The notes: generated by a model not told the origin, from the sequence alone. Counted from the first letter of the stretch, positions 27,787-37,345 are shown. The stretch: 64,000 nt of DNA from Falsibacillus albus (GCF_003668575.1 NZ_RCVZ01000004.1:124001-188000), one strand, 5' to 3'. Numbers and translations are program-made.

Positions 27787-29253
27787 TTAATGATTGGAGA
27801 CTTTTGCATCGCTCTTGTGGTGAACACCGATCTTATCCACGAGCAATAAGCTTTCCTGATTTAGGCCGATGAGCTTCACATCTGTATGGTTTTCCCTGTA
27901 TTTCAATACAACCTTGTCGATTGCATCCACTGCGGATTGATCCCACAAATGTGCCCCTTCCAAGTGGAGTTCGATGAGGTCTGCAGAATCCTTGAAATTA
28001 AAAGATGAGACAAAGTCAGAAACAGAAGCAAAGAATAGCTGGCCTTTTACATAGTATACCTTTTTATTTTTTTGCTGTTCGGAAGTGACATGAACTTTCG
28101 AAATTTTGGATGCGAAGAAAATCGCACTTAAAATGACTCCGGCAATAACACCAATTGATAGGTTGTGCGTATATAATACAGCCACAACAGTCACGACCAT
28201 GACAATCGTGTCCGTCACAGGCATGACGTGCAAGGTTTTCAATGATGTCCAGTCAAATGTACCGATGGAAACCATGAACATGACTCCGACCAATGCAGCC
28301 ATTGGAATCCGGATTAAAAAAGGATTAAGTGAGATGATCAAAATCAGTAAAAATACACCGGCTACCAATGTTGAAAGGCGGCCTCTGCCTCCAGATTTCA
28401 CGTTGATGACCGATTGGCCGATCATCGCACATCCTGCCATTCCTCCGAAAAATCCAGATACGATATTCGCGACACCTTGTCCTTTTGCCTCACGGTTTTT
28501 GTTACTTGAAGTATCCGTCAAGTCATCGACGATCTGAGCTGTCAAGAATGACTCGACCAAACCTACAAGTGCAATACCGAGTGAATAAGGGAAAATAATC
28601 GTAAATGTATTCACATTGAAAGGAATGTCCGGAATCAAAAATGTCGGCAACGCTCTTTTCAACTCTCCCAAGTCGCCAACAGTACGAACGTCGCTACCAG
28701 TGAATACGGCAATCAAAGTAATGAAGATGATCGCTATCAATGGTGAGGGTACAGCCTTTGTAAACCTCGGGAGAATATAAATAACCGCTAATGAACCAGC
28801 GACCATTGCGTACATCGGCCAAGATTCACCGAAAAAATGAGGCAGCTGCGCCATGAAAATCAATATCGCCAATGCATTCACAAAACCGACCATAACTGAG
28901 CGCGGGATGAATTTCATCAATCTGCCAACTTTAAAGAATCCTAGAATAATTTGAATGATACCTGTAAGAATGGTTGCAGCCAGTAAATATTGGAGTCCGT
29001 GTTCAGAGACTAATGATCCCATCAACAAGGCTGTTGCGCCTGTTGCAGCAGATATCATCGCTGGCCTTCCACCAAAGAATGCTGTTGTTACTGCAATGCA
29101 AAAAGAAGCATAGAGGCCGACCATCGGATCTACTCCCGCAATGATTGAGAAAGCGATCGCTTCAGGAATCAATGCCATCGCCACGACCATTCCGGATAGG
29201 ATGTCCCCTTTGATATTTCCAAACCATTCAGTTTTTAATGTCTGTACGTTCAT
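27787..29253 (-). CDS. SulP-family inorganic anion transporter with STAS domain
   Basis: 488 residues: the SulP transmembrane core ([10 protein letters not shown]-type signature as [17 protein letters not shown], then about 11-12 helices) and a C-terminal STAS domain (about 390-480, [22 protein letters not shown]). Shorter than eukaryotic SLC26 but normal for the bacterial bicarbonate/sulfate branch; similar in size to B. subtilis YbaR. Which anion it moves cannot be read. ATG at 29251-29253 with GGAAGGTG upstream. Confidence 0.85.
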   Translation of the reverse strand: MNVQTLKTEWFGNIKGDILSGMVVAMALIPEAIAFSIIAGVDPMVGLYASFCIAVTTAFFGGRPAMISAATGATALLMGSLVSEHGLQYLLAATILTGIIQIILGFFKVGRLMKFIPRSVMVGFVNALAILIFMAQLPHFFGESWPMYAMVAGSLAVIYILPRFTKAVPSPLIAIIFITLIAVFTGSDVRTVGDLGELKRALPTFLIPDIPFNVNTFTIIFPYSLGIALVGLVESFLTAQIVDDLTDTSSNKNREAKGQGVANIVSGFFGGMAGCAMIGQSVINVKSGGRGRLSTLVAGVFLLILIISLNPFLIRIPMAALVGVMFMVSIGTFDWTSLKTLHVMPVTDTIVMVVTVVAVLYTHNLSIGVIAGVILSAIFFASKISKVHVTSEQQKNKKVYYVKGQLFFASVSDFVSSFNFKDSADLIELHLEGAHLWDQSAVDAIDKVVLKYRENHTDVKLIGLNQESLLLVDKIGVHHKSDAKVSNH

Positions 29254-29514
29254 ACAGCACCTTCCTTCTTCTATTTTATTGTGACTTTCAACTCTCATGA
29301 AAGTCGGGGCCGTTTGCAACGCAGAAAATTATAACACAGCTTTAAAATTTGTAATAATTGAAAGTAAGCGCTTAAAATTTGATTTCTCTTCTATTTTTGG
29401 CTGTTTTCGTCGGATTTTGGCGATTTGGATTTTTTGAAGATTTTTTTAAGGAAAATAAAAAAAATACGACCGCTTGAATGCAATCGTATTTAATCGATTA
29501 AATAATTGTTTAAC

Positions 29515-31659
29515 CTAATGGATGAGCCTGCTTTCCCCTGCCTTGTTTTTGAATTTGGAACCAATACGATTGATAGGTCCTTTCAATACAAAGCCGGTCA
29601 GCATTGTGATGAAGATGATGAAAACAAAAATCGTAATGTCATTCTTCACTGTGTACAACTGTATTCCTCCCACTGCTTCCCTCAAAAGGCTTATTCCATA
29701 GGTAAAAGGTAAATATGGATTTATTTTTTGGAAAAAGTGCGGTGTGGATTGTATAGGAAATGTGCCTCCTGATCCTGATATCTGCAGAACCAATAGCAGT
29801 ATTCCCATTCCTTTTCCGATATTCCCGAAAATGGAGACGAGTGTATAGACGATTAACATAAAAACAAAGCTCAATAACATCCCATAGCCTATGAAAGCAG
29901 TGGGAACGGAAACATAGGTGTGAAGCAAATAAAGATCACCTAATGTAACAAATAGTGCTTGTAAAAGACTGAAAGTCGCAAAGGTCAGAAACCGTCCCAA
30001 ATACAGTTGATGATGAGTGTAAATGCCCAATCTATCTTCAAGATTTGCAGGTATCAGTGAGATTAGAAGCATCGCTCCAACCCACAGTGACAGTGTGGTA
30101 AAGAAAGGTGACATGGCCGATCCATAGTTGGGAATCGGATACAGCACATGATCCTTTAGTTGCACCGGTTCTGAGAAAAAATCGCTTTCTATTTGAACAT
30201 CATTAATGAGCAGATCGATAATATGATGGATATCTTTCGATTGTTCAAATTGCCGTATTTGTTTCACAAGGTTTTCGATCTTTTTTTTCGCTGCTGGGAG
30301 ATCATTTTGTATTTTATGAAGCTCCTTTTTTCCATTTTGGAGGTCCTTCAAGGTGCTATTTACCCTTTCTTCTATTACAGGCAGCTCATTTTGCAAATGC
30401 ACAATATCAACACCGGTTTCTTTCGCTTGATTGTTAGCTGCTTCAATCACTGCCGTTAGCTTTGGTTTGAGCTGATTAGAGAAAGTCGAGTACATATTGC
30501 GAACATTGGCTCCAATCCATTCCGATTTCTTTTCCAGTGCTTCAATCCCGGAATATTCCTTTCCTTTTGAGTAGTCTTTTTCAGCTGAATCCAATTGTTG
30601 TTCCAGCAAATTTAAGTTTGAAATATATTGTTCAATTTTTTGAACCTCTGGATAGAAATTGATTTTTCCCACACTCAACTTATTCATGGTTATGAGGAGG
30701 GAATGAAGATTTTTTGCCAGACCTAAATTTCCATTGATTAGGTCGATGGCTAATCGGGATATATTCTCTTTTTTAGACAAAGGAACATCAATGCTAAGTT
30801 CATTGATCAATCCATGTATCGAAGAATCCTTTTGCTGCAATAATGCAAGATTCACATACACTTGTGAATTTATCTCATCCCATTTAGGATGATTCTCTTG
30901 AAGGAACCGATCAATCTCATTTGAAAATGCTGCACTTTTTGAGAAAAGGTCTTGCATCGATGAAAGCTTCCCCTTTGCCTCGATTAATATCCCTTCTGCA
31001 AATGCAGCATCTTGACTGCCTGTATCGATTATTCGTTCTATTTCCGAAAAATGATTGTTCAGCCAGAAAATTTTATCTTTTAAATCTTCCAAGGCCGGCA
31101 AATTTTTTTCAAGGTGAATCCCTAATTCATTGAAAATATCAAAAATGGCTGCACTGGCATTCTTGACAAATTGCTTGCTGATTTGATCCTTAATTCCAGC
31201 CGCCCCTTTTGCCGTTATTTTTGGAGCAACAGGGTTCAATTTCTCATTAACTGTATAAATGAGTTCAGGCTTAGTTGGATGGTCAGTAACAATAGTGGAA
31301 ATCTTCTCGGAGAAATCACTTGGAATTTTGATGGATGCATAATACTCTCCACTTTCAATCCCCTTTTTTGCCTCTATTCGGTTGACGATTCTCCAGCCTA
31401 ATGAGTGATTATGTTTAAGGGATTCGACCACTTCATTTCCAACATTAAAAGACTTGTTTTCGATATTTCCTCCTGTGTCCTCGTTGATGATGGCCACCTT
31501 GATTCCTTTTGTGCTGCTGTATGGATCCCAAGAAGCTTTAATATTAAACCATGCATACAGTGAAGGCAGGATGATCAAACCGATAATGATGGAAGCAGCA
31601 GCCCAGTTCTTCCACAGGCTTTTTAAATCATGTATATAAATAGAAAGAATTTTATTCAT
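29515..31659 (-). CDS. YhgE/Pip-family membrane protein
   Basis: 714 residues. One N-terminal membrane helix (IIIGLIILPSLYAWFNI) followed by WDPYSSTKGIKVAIINEDTG, a long extracytoplasmic region with coiled-coil stretches (about 110-500), and five or six C-terminal helices of the ABC-2 permease type. This is the YhgE/phage-infection-protein (Pip) family, to which the lactococcal phage receptor and type VII-linked proteins belong. No ABC ATPase or WXG100 gene is near. ATG at 31657-31659 with CAGGTGG upstream. Confidence 0.85.
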   Translation of the reverse strand: MNKILSIYIHDLKSLWKNWAAASIIIGLIILPSLYAWFNIKASWDPYSSTKGIKVAIINEDTGGNIENKSFNVGNEVVESLKHNHSLGWRIVNRIEAKKGIESGEYYASIKIPSDFSEKISTIVTDHPTKPELIYTVNEKLNPVAPKITAKGAAGIKDQISKQFVKNASAAIFDIFNELGIHLEKNLPALEDLKDKIFWLNNHFSEIERIIDTGSQDAAFAEGILIEAKGKLSSMQDLFSKSAAFSNEIDRFLQENHPKWDEINSQVYVNLALLQQKDSSIHGLINELSIDVPLSKKENISRLAIDLINGNLGLAKNLHSLLITMNKLSVGKINFYPEVQKIEQYISNLNLLEQQLDSAEKDYSKGKEYSGIEALEKKSEWIGANVRNMYSTFSNQLKPKLTAVIEAANNQAKETGVDIVHLQNELPVIEERVNSTLKDLQNGKKELHKIQNDLPAAKKKIENLVKQIRQFEQSKDIHHIIDLLINDVQIESDFFSEPVQLKDHVLYPIPNYGSAMSPFFTTLSLWVGAMLLISLIPANLEDRLGIYTHHQLYLGRFLTFATFSLLQALFVTLGDLYLLHTYVSVPTAFIGYGMLLSFVFMLIVYTLVSIFGNIGKGMGILLLVLQISGSGGTFPIQSTPHFFQKINPYLPFTYGISLLREAVGGIQLYTVKNDITIFVFIIFITMLTGFVLKGPINRIGSKFKNKAGESRLIH

Positions 31660-31769
31660 CGTTGTTCCACCTGATTGTGACATTTCTATTAGTATTTGAT
31701 GGGATTGCTGGAACATGCATGAATTTTTGTTCCTAAATTGTACGGAACTCTTCTGGCAGCCCTCCATTC

Positions 31770-32936
31770 TTATTGAGTACTCACTTCTTCAGCTTTCCAA
31801 TAATATTGACTGAATACATCAGCAAATGCCTTGGCTGAATTCTTCAACTCGGATAAATTACTATCTACACCACCGAATTCAATGAGCATCGCTCGATCCG
31901 ATAGATCTTGATTATAGACGCCATCACCTTCGGATTTCCCTTTTACAAAAATGCCTCTGCTAATGCCGGGATATTTGCTCTCCAATGCTTCGTTCAGCTT
32001 TTTGGCTAGTTGGAGATTCTTATCATATTGTTGGTTTTCTTTCCCGACGATGAAAAAAAGGCGTGCAAAAGATTGCTTATCGATTAACGCTGTCGTTAAC
32101 TCTTTACCTAGTGAATCCCGGTGAACATCAATGAAATACTTCAAATTTTTATCCGATGCCATCGCATCAGCAATCACTTCCCGCGACAACTTGTATGATT
32201 GATAATAATTCCAATTTTTTTTCTTCAATTCAGCTGAAGCATTGGTTTCATCATGCTCCACTCCGATGCCCTTAGCTTCCAATTCCGTTTTCAGGATTTC
32301 TCCTAATCCAATTACGTTATCCTGGATGTTTGTGCTGGCTGGATCCTGAGAACTTTTAGTTAGATTGAGAAGGGGATTAAATGCTTCCCAGCTGTGCGAA
32401 TGGTAAATCAATACAGAATTTTTGACAGCATCGGGATCAGCTGGTGCAGTTCCCTCATTAGATTTCTGGGAAGCATCTGATTGATTAGGGATTGCTGCCT
32501 CAGTTTCCTCTAACTGATCAGGAGAAGGAGGAGGTGACTCTACTGGCAAAGTTGTCAGGTTTGTCCCTCTTCCCGCTACCGCTATTTCTGTGTTATAAAT
32601 GGACAGTCCAGGGATTTCACGGCCCAAAAGGCTTCTATTGTCTCGGATCTTGACATTTGTAGCAAGCTCAAAAATGAGGGATTGTATTTTTTTATTGGTT
32701 AAATGCGGGGATTCCATAGAAGTCATTTCTGCAGCAAGTAAATCAACGAAGTATTCCGTCGGTACGTGTATATTCGTTTGTTTCATTAATGAAGAAGAAA
32801 GATGGTATTGCAGTGAAGTTGCAGTCAATAAGGAGGTAAGGGTATAAATGAGAAACATTAAAAAAAACGGAAAAATATATAATTTTACAAATCGAAGATT
32901 CCTTTTTGGCTTAAGTGGACGAACATGAAACATCAT
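31770..32936 (-). CDS. spoIIP: Stage II sporulation protein P (SpoIIP-type amidase/endopeptidase)
   Basis: 388 residues: an N-terminal membrane anchor (about 18-38), a linker rich in Ser/Pro/Glu (about 125-170) and a SpoIIP domain (about 175-380) with IYHSHSWEAF, YFIDVHRD and AMLIEFGGVDS, which carry the zinc and catalytic His/Glu residues. SpoIIP degrades septal peptidoglycan during engulfment with SpoIID and SpoIIM. The canonical gene follows gpr; that neighbour is absent, so this may be a second paralogue. ATG with AAGGTG upstream. Confidence 0.88.
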   Translation of the reverse strand: MMFHVRPLKPKRNLRFVKLYIFPFFLMFLIYTLTSLLTATSLQYHLSSSLMKQTNIHVPTEYFVDLLAAEMTSMESPHLTNKKIQSLIFELATNVKIRDNRSLLGREIPGLSIYNTEIAVAGRGTNLTTLPVESPPPSPDQLEETEAAIPNQSDASQKSNEGTAPADPDAVKNSVLIYHSHSWEAFNPLLNLTKSSQDPASTNIQDNVIGLGEILKTELEAKGIGVEHDETNASAELKKKNWNYYQSYKLSREVIADAMASDKNLKYFIDVHRDSLGKELTTALIDKQSFARLFFIVGKENQQYDKNLQLAKKLNEALESKYPGISRGIFVKGKSEGDGVYNQDLSDRAMLIEFGGVDSNLSELKNSAKAFADVFSQYYWKAEEVSTQ

Positions 32937-32999
32937 ATAATACCAGCACCTTAATAATCGACATATTCTATCCTATGTCATGAATCATGGGTTTAGGTA

Positions 33000-33042
33000 T
33001 AAAAAGAAGCGGTCTTGCAGGGGCATATGCCTGTAAGACCGC
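33000..33042 (-). terminator. Terminator of the ycnK-lipoprotein unit
   Basis: GCGGTCTTACAGGC/GCCCCTGCAAGACCGC hairpin followed by TTCTTTTT on the minus strand, about 55 bases past the lipoprotein stop. Confidence 0.75.
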
Positions 33043-33096
33043 CTTAAATATTTGACTTGCATGCCCAAGATCGATTTTTCAAAAAATTGATCTTGA

Positions 33097-33843
33097 TTAT
33101 TTCACTTCAACAGTTTGCTCGATATGTTCATGCAGGCCTACTTTGTTTTCTACGTGGATTTTCACGTTATATTTCCCAGTATTTTTAAATGTATAAGAAG
33201 ATTTATATTGTCCTGTGCTGGCTGCCTTTGCATCGATATATTCATGTTTATCGGAACCGTCCTGCCAAATTTCAAAACGCACATCTGCATTCTCAAGCGG
33301 TTGATTTTCCTTCATGATATGTGCTGTCAATGTTACGTTTTGATTTGCCGAAATGGTTTCAGGCTTCATGAAATGTATATCAACGCTGCTGTCATGATGG
33401 TCTCCATCCGCATGGTCGTGGTCCTCGGCAGCTTCAGGATTTCCGATTGTGATTTTCGTCTTTGGCATATTATGCATATCGCGCGCAGTTACATGAACTT
33501 GAACATAATAAACGCCATCTTCATTAAATGTATTTTCAGCGGTATAATGGCCATCTTTTTCATTTTTTGCATCCAGCATTTTACTATCATCCTTCATGCC
33601 GTCCATCCACACTTGATACTTCACTTCATCTGCATCTTTGACCGCTTCACCGCCTTGGGTAACATTCGCATCAAATTTGACTGTTGTTCCCTTATCTGCT
33701 TGTTCAGGCACCTTTAAATCGACATTCAGCATTTCAGGTGCTCCGCCGTTCTTGTTCGAATTTTCATCTTTTTTTGTTCCGCATGCTGACAGGAACAGTG
33801 CCAATACTAACATCATCGTGAACAAGCTATATAATCTCTTCAT
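33097..33843 (-). CDS. Lipoprotein with two FixH/YtkA-like domains
   Basis: 248-residue lipoprotein: signal peptide with lipobox LSAC (LALFLSAC, about residue 20), then two similar beta-rich domains (about 40-130 and 150-245), each ending with a Y-V-V-H-V-type strand (GVYYVQVHVTA, GKYNVKIHVEN). They resemble YtkA/FixH-like domains. A histidine/aspartate-rich linker (AAEDHDHADGDHHDSS) between them could bind metal. Start ATG at 33841-33843 gives proper spacing to GAAAGG. Lies 30 bases behind ycnK, so probably in one operon and copper-related by context; this is inference. Confidence 0.8.
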   Translation of the reverse strand: MKRLYSLFTMMLVLALFLSACGTKKDENSNKNGGAPEMLNVDLKVPEQADKGTTVKFDANVTQGGEAVKDADEVKYQVWMDGMKDDSKMLDAKNEKDGHYTAENTFNEDGVYYVQVHVTARDMHNMPKTKITIGNPEAAEDHDHADGDHHDSSVDIHFMKPETISANQNVTLTAHIMKENQPLENADVRFEIWQDGSDKHEYIDAKAASTGQYKSSYTFKNTGKYNVKIHVENKVGLHEHIEQTVEVK

Positions 33844-33873
33844 CTTCATCTTCCTTTCAATATACAATCTTAA

Positions 33874-34443
33874 TTAATGACAGGAATTATTCAACTTCAT
33901 CACCTTTTTTATTTCCACTATTGCATCAGGAAATGATAAAAGGTTCCCGCCAAACCCTGTTTGAAATTGTTGTGCATTTTTCAGCGATCCAAAAGTTAGA
34001 ACAGTTGGCATACAGCAATTAATGGACAAATCAGGATTAAATAAATAATAAGCAGTTTTAGCATTTAGCGTCGTATCATGTAAAAAATCTTTGCAAATAA
34101 TCTGGGCGACATCGTTTTCGATATCATGAAAGCGTAATAAACCACAATGAGCGCAGCAAGCATGCTCGACTTCTTGATCGAGTGTAAGGATTTGAATGGA
34201 AAATTTGGTCAATGAAATCTTATGACAATAAGTGCATGTGTGGTTCGGCAAACTAGGCGCCTCTTTCCTCAACGTGATGCCACCTGATGTCCTGTATACT
34301 TCCTCTTGCTCTATGAGAGGTTTCAAATCACGGTAAATGGTCATTTCAGAGACTTGTAAACGTTTGCTGATTTCCCCGATTTTAATGCTCCCTTCCTTTC
34401 TAAGCCAAGATAGGATTTGTTTTTTTCTCTCAATGGGCAGCAA
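33874..34443 (-). CDS. ycnK: YcnK-like copper-responsive DeoR/NosL-type repressor
   Basis: 189 residues: a DeoR-type helix-turn-helix (about 3-58, IKIGEISKRLQVSEMTIYRDL) joined to a NosL-like metal-sensing domain with CTYCHK, ACCAHCG, the motif FLHDTTLNAKTAYY, CCMPTVLTF and GFGGNLLSF. This fusion and length equal B. subtilis YcnK (190 residues), which represses copper-uptake genes. TTG at 34441-34443 is preferred: AAGGAG lies 8 bases upstream, while the GTG three codons earlier overlaps it. A direct repeat TTAGGTA-N5-TTAGGTA lies just upstream. Confidence 0.85.
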   Translation of the reverse strand: MLPIERKKQILSWLRKEGSIKIGEISKRLQVSEMTIYRDLKPLIEQEEVYRTSGGITLRKEAPSLPNHTCTYCHKISLTKFSIQILTLDQEVEHACCAHCGLLRFHDIENDVAQIICKDFLHDTTLNAKTAYYLFNPDLSINCCMPTVLTFGSLKNAQQFQTGFGGNLLSFPDAIVEIKKVMKLNNSCH

Positions 34444-34464
34444 TTGACTCACTCCTTGTTATTA

Positions 34465-34483
34465 TTAGGTAACGAGTTAGGTA
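34465..34483 (-). promoter_or_regulatory. Direct repeat in the ycnK promoter region, candidate operator
   Basis: Two copies of TTAGGTA (34465-34471, 34477-34483) 12 bp apart, 22 bases upstream of the ycnK start. Good position for autoregulation; no experimental support. Confidence 0.4.
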
Positions 34484-34665
34484 TGTATTTGGATCACTCA
34501 TTTATTATTTTGAATCAACCCTGCTCCACTTACAATACAGGGAATGAGAAATATTGTTAACATTTGTTGAACTTTAACAATATAAACATGTTGAACTTCT
34601 TTTATTCCTACCATGAAATTCAATTAAGTAAGAAAAACTGTTAAAAAGAACAACCTCTGAGAAAA

Positions 34666-34692
34666 TAAAAAAAGAGCCGAATGGGCTCTGCA
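34666..34692 (-). terminator. Short terminator-like hairpin
   Basis: AGAGCC/GGCTCT with a 4-base loop and a run of T on the minus strand. It would end readthrough from the PPOX gene at 35297, about 600 bases upstream on that strand. Confidence 0.55.
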
Positions 34693-34740
34693 GAAAGATA
34701 CATTTTAATTTCACTCAATAAGCTTGTTTTCCTAGAGAGT

Positions 34741-34811
34741 GTTGTTAAAATCCTAATGCTGATTTTAATGAAATAAAGCTATTTTGTTCATTGAAGGAAA
34801 GTTTTCCAGCT
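34741..34811 (+). repeat. 72-bp dispersed repeat, copy 2
   Basis: Plus-strand match to 13942-14013 in inverted orientation: GTTGTTAAAATCC at one end, GTTTTCCAGCT at the other. Confidence 0.65.
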
Positions 34812-34914
34812 TTATTCTATCCAAATACGTTATTTTGATGTTGAAGTGAAAGGGACAAATCTAAATCACTTTACTCTAAAGGCTGACAACATCAGGATTA
34901 ATCATCTGTCTTTA

Positions 34915-35285
34915 CACCGCCGCTGATTTCCGTGCAAGACTTCGCTTTCCGCGGGGCCTCACACGAAGTGAGGTCGTTCGATGTTGGTAAAGGACAAGGA
35001 AAGCTTCGGAAGCGACCCATCGCACGAATAAAAATGCCTGGCATTTTTTTTGGTAGTGCCGAACTTAATCGAACATCCCCCCAACCTCTCCTCGCAGCGG
35101 GGTCTCACCTGTCAAGCTAATCCCGCCGGTGTCTTCGTCTTGCACTCCAATCAACAGCAAGAATATGCCAAAAACAACAAACACACTTTAACATGAAAAA
35201 TCCGAACGAATCAGAAGTCTATGGAAGGATTTCACATTATAATTCGGGTTTTTCTTCGACTAAACACTTTTGTCGCAGCCTTATG
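34915..35285. mobile_element. MITE-like element (copy B) carrying an inserted segment
   Basis: Right two-thirds align well with copy A (CTTCGCTTTCCGCGGGG, CTAATCCCGCCGG, GTCTTCGTCTTGCACTCC, CCGAACGAATC...ATTCGGGTTTTTCTTCG), but the terminal repeats have decayed (TTTTGTCGCAGCCTTATGAG). At about 34959 it holds an extra segment beginning TCACACGAAGTGAGGTCG and ending near CTTAATCGAACATCC, also present in the copy at 56750. Together with the 72-bp repeat it fills the 853-base gap. Confidence 0.65.
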
Positions 35286-35296
35286 AGAAAAAACCT

Positions 35297-35926
35297 TTAA
35301 TAAAGCCGTTTTTGATAGCTTTCTTCAAGTTTTTGTCTTATATGCTCCTCGGTTTTGTCAGGTGAATTAATGTGTGAAGCCATTATTTTCGCTGCTGTCG
35401 GCAATTGATCACGATCCAGCCAAGAGCTTCCTTCCCAAATTTTGGATCGTTTTAATGCTTTTGCACAGTGAATGAAAGATTCTTCGGGTTCAATGGCAAT
35501 CGCCAAGAGCGGTTTTTTTTCTTGCACCTTCATTCTATCAAGGAGATCTTCATCATAAATGACCCACGCCTTACCATTGATTCGAAGCGTTTCCTCCATT
35601 CCCGGAATTAGAAAAATCAGTCCTGCCTTATTTGTTTCCAAAATATTATGGATGGAATCCAACCTTCGATTACCCGGCCGCTCCGGAATGAGGATATATC
35701 TACCTTTGTAGATTTTTGCAAAGCCAGGTGCATCTCCCCTGGGTGATACATCGTGTTGACCGTTTGAATCTGCAGTCCCAATTATTAGGAAAGGCGATTT
35801 TTCTATAAAATCTATACAGTGTTGATCAAGAAAATCAATTACTTTCTTTACAGAGGCTTCACTGGGTTTTCCAACGATTTTTGCCGCTTCTTCATGGTCG
35901 GCAACGATTTTTTTGAATGGGAGCAT
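35297..35926 (-). CDS. Pyridoxamine 5'-phosphate oxidase-family flavoprotein (MSMEG_1061-type)
   Basis: 209 residues with a PPOX split-barrel: FLIIGTADSNGQHDVSPRGD, YILIPERPGNRRLDSIHNIL, GLIFLIPGMEETLRINGKA and the C-terminal SFIHCAKALKRSKIW. This is the FMN-dependent MSMEG_1061-like group; its substrate is not known. ATG at 35924-35926 has GAGGTG 6 bases upstream. Alone between a repeat block and a DUF2500 gene. Confidence 0.85.
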   Translation of the reverse strand: MLPFKKIVADHEEAAKIVGKPSEASVKKVIDFLDQHCIDFIEKSPFLIIGTADSNGQHDVSPRGDAPGFAKIYKGRYILIPERPGNRRLDSIHNILETNKAGLIFLIPGMEETLRINGKAWVIYDEDLLDRMKVQEKKPLLAIAIEPEESFIHCAKALKRSKIWEGSSWLDRDQLPTAAKIMASHINSPDKTEEHIRQKLEESYQKRLY

Positions 35927-35970
35927 CTTACACCTCAACTTTTCATATACATAATATTTTTATTAACAAC

Positions 35971-36372
35971 TTAACTACCAGTATGTAATTCTCTTTCAAA
36001 ACCAAGAAATCTTGTCCCTTGAAACGTCAATTGTCCAATGTCATCTTCAGCTATTTGCCCGAATTCATTTCCTGATATTCTTAATTCCATTCTGTCTCCG
36101 CTCTCAACTTCAAATGTTACAAAGTAATTTGTGGATGTTGAATGATGATGATGACCGTTATTATTATGCGCGTGCCTCCTTATTTCCGACCGTTTCGCCA
36201 CGATTTTTGCAGGAACGCTCAATATCGGTTGCTTATTGTTACGGCTCCACTGGGATAAACCATTTATAATTCTGAAAATGATGGTACCGATGACAATAAT
36301 GAAGATGATCCCGATAAAAATAGGTGCCAAACTGAACATAATATCCATGCCTCCGTTCTGACCAAAAGGCAT
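35971..36372 (-). CDS. DUF2500-domain membrane protein
   Basis: 133 residues: one membrane helix (about 13-33), then a cytosolic beta-rich DUF2500 domain (PAKIVAKRSEIRR, TNYFVTFEVESGDRMEL, GTRFLGFER). A histidine-rich stretch (HAHNNNGHHHH) interrupts it. Function unknown. ATG with AAGGGGGG upstream; 44 bases ahead of the PPOX gene on the same strand, so the two may be co-transcribed. Confidence 0.8.
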   Translation of the reverse strand: MPFGQNGGMDIMFSLAPIFIGIIFIIVIGTIIFRIINGLSQWSRNNKQPILSVPAKIVAKRSEIRRHAHNNNGHHHHSTSTNYFVTFEVESGDRMELRISGNEFGQIAEDDIGQLTFQGTRFLGFERELHTGS

Positions 36373-36476
36373 GTAATCCCCCCTTGTAATCTAAAGTGAT
36401 CTTATATATCTATGTACGGAAAAATAGATTATAAGTTTCAAAAAACAATAATTTTTTAGAAGACAGCTTATAATAA

Positions 36477-36511
36477 AAGCCAGGATCTTTATTAAAGATC
36501 CTGGCTTTTAG
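36477..36511 (-). terminator. Terminator of uppP
   Basis: Perfect AAAGCCAGGATCTTTA/TAAAGATCCTGGCTTT hairpin directly after the stop codon at 36512. Confidence 0.9.
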
Positions 36512-37345
36512 TTACATATGGATGATTAAAAATAAGATCAGGGCGAGGACAATACGATAAATCGCAAAAGGAACTAGTTTTATTTTATTGATCAAGGCAA
36601 GGAAAAATCGAATCGAGATCAAGGCGACTACGAAGGCGCTGATGAAACCGACTATGAAAAATGGCAGGGCATCCGGAGTGAAAGCCGACCAGTTCTTTAA
36701 CAATGTCAACGCACTTGCACCAGCCATGATTGGTACTGCCATGATGAAAGTAAAGTCTGCTGAAGCACGATGGCTGAGTCCTGATAAGACTCCTGCTGAA
36801 ATGGTGGAACCCGATCTTGAGAAGCCTGGCCATAATGCAAGACATTGGAATAGTCCGATGATAAAGGCATGTTTGTAGGTAAGTTTGTCAACCGTATCAA
36901 GCGTATGTGTCCTTTTGGACTTCCAATCTGCAATCAACATCAAAATCGCTCCAGCAACCAACCCGATGATGACCGTATTGATTGAGAAAAGATTGGCTTC
37001 AATATAATCATCGAACAACAAGCCTAATATGACTGCCGGCAGGAGCCCGACAAATACTTGAAACAGGTTCAATTTATGGTGATTCACTTCGTCTTCGCTT
37101 TTCATTTTCTTAAGATGCAGCAGGTCAAAAAAACGATTGCGGAATACGACGACAACGGCTAAGATCGAACCCAATTGAATGACTACCTTGAATGCAGTCG
37201 CAACCTGCGGTGTAAATACTTCTTTTGAATTCAAAAACATGTCATCAACAATGATCATATGTCCGGTGGATGACACTGGCGCAAACTCAGTCAGGCCCTC
37301 CACGATGCCAAGGATCGTCGCGATGAAAAGGTTCCATATGTGCAA
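36512..37345 (-). CDS. uppP: Undecaprenyl-diphosphatase UppP (BacA)
   Basis: 277-residue, eight-helix membrane phosphatase that recycles undecaprenyl pyrophosphate, the lipid carrier for peptidoglycan; also gives bacitracin tolerance. Landmarks: GIVEGLTEFAPVSSTGHM (active-site glutamates and serine) and the second repeat LWPGFSRSGSTI. TTG at 37343-37345 chosen: AAAGGAG lies upstream and the protein then begins like B. subtilis UppP (HIWNLFIATILGIVEGL). Followed by a strong terminator. Single gene. Confidence 0.92.
   Translation of the reverse strand: MHIWNLFIATILGIVEGLTEFAPVSSTGHMIIVDDMFLNSKEVFTPQVATAFKVVIQLGSILAVVVVFRNRFFDLLHLKKMKSEDEVNHHKLNLFQVFVGLLPAVILGLLFDDYIEANLFSINTVIIGLVAGAILMLIADWKSKRTHTLDTVDKLTYKHAFIIGLFQCLALWPGFSRSGSTISAGVLSGLSHRASADFTFIMAVPIMAGASALTLLKNWSAFTPDALPFFIVGFISAFVVALISIRFFLALINKIKLVPFAIYRIVLALILFLIIHM

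Noticed and set aside
28106-28537. 143-codon plus-strand ORF opposite the SulP gene
   Set aside because: Low-complexity shadow (many T, P, I) of a transporter; no ribosome site.
33115-33717. 200-codon plus-strand ORF opposite the FixH-like lipoprotein
   Set aside because: Cys/Phe/Ile/His-rich shadow composition; the minus frame has signal peptide, lipobox and domains.
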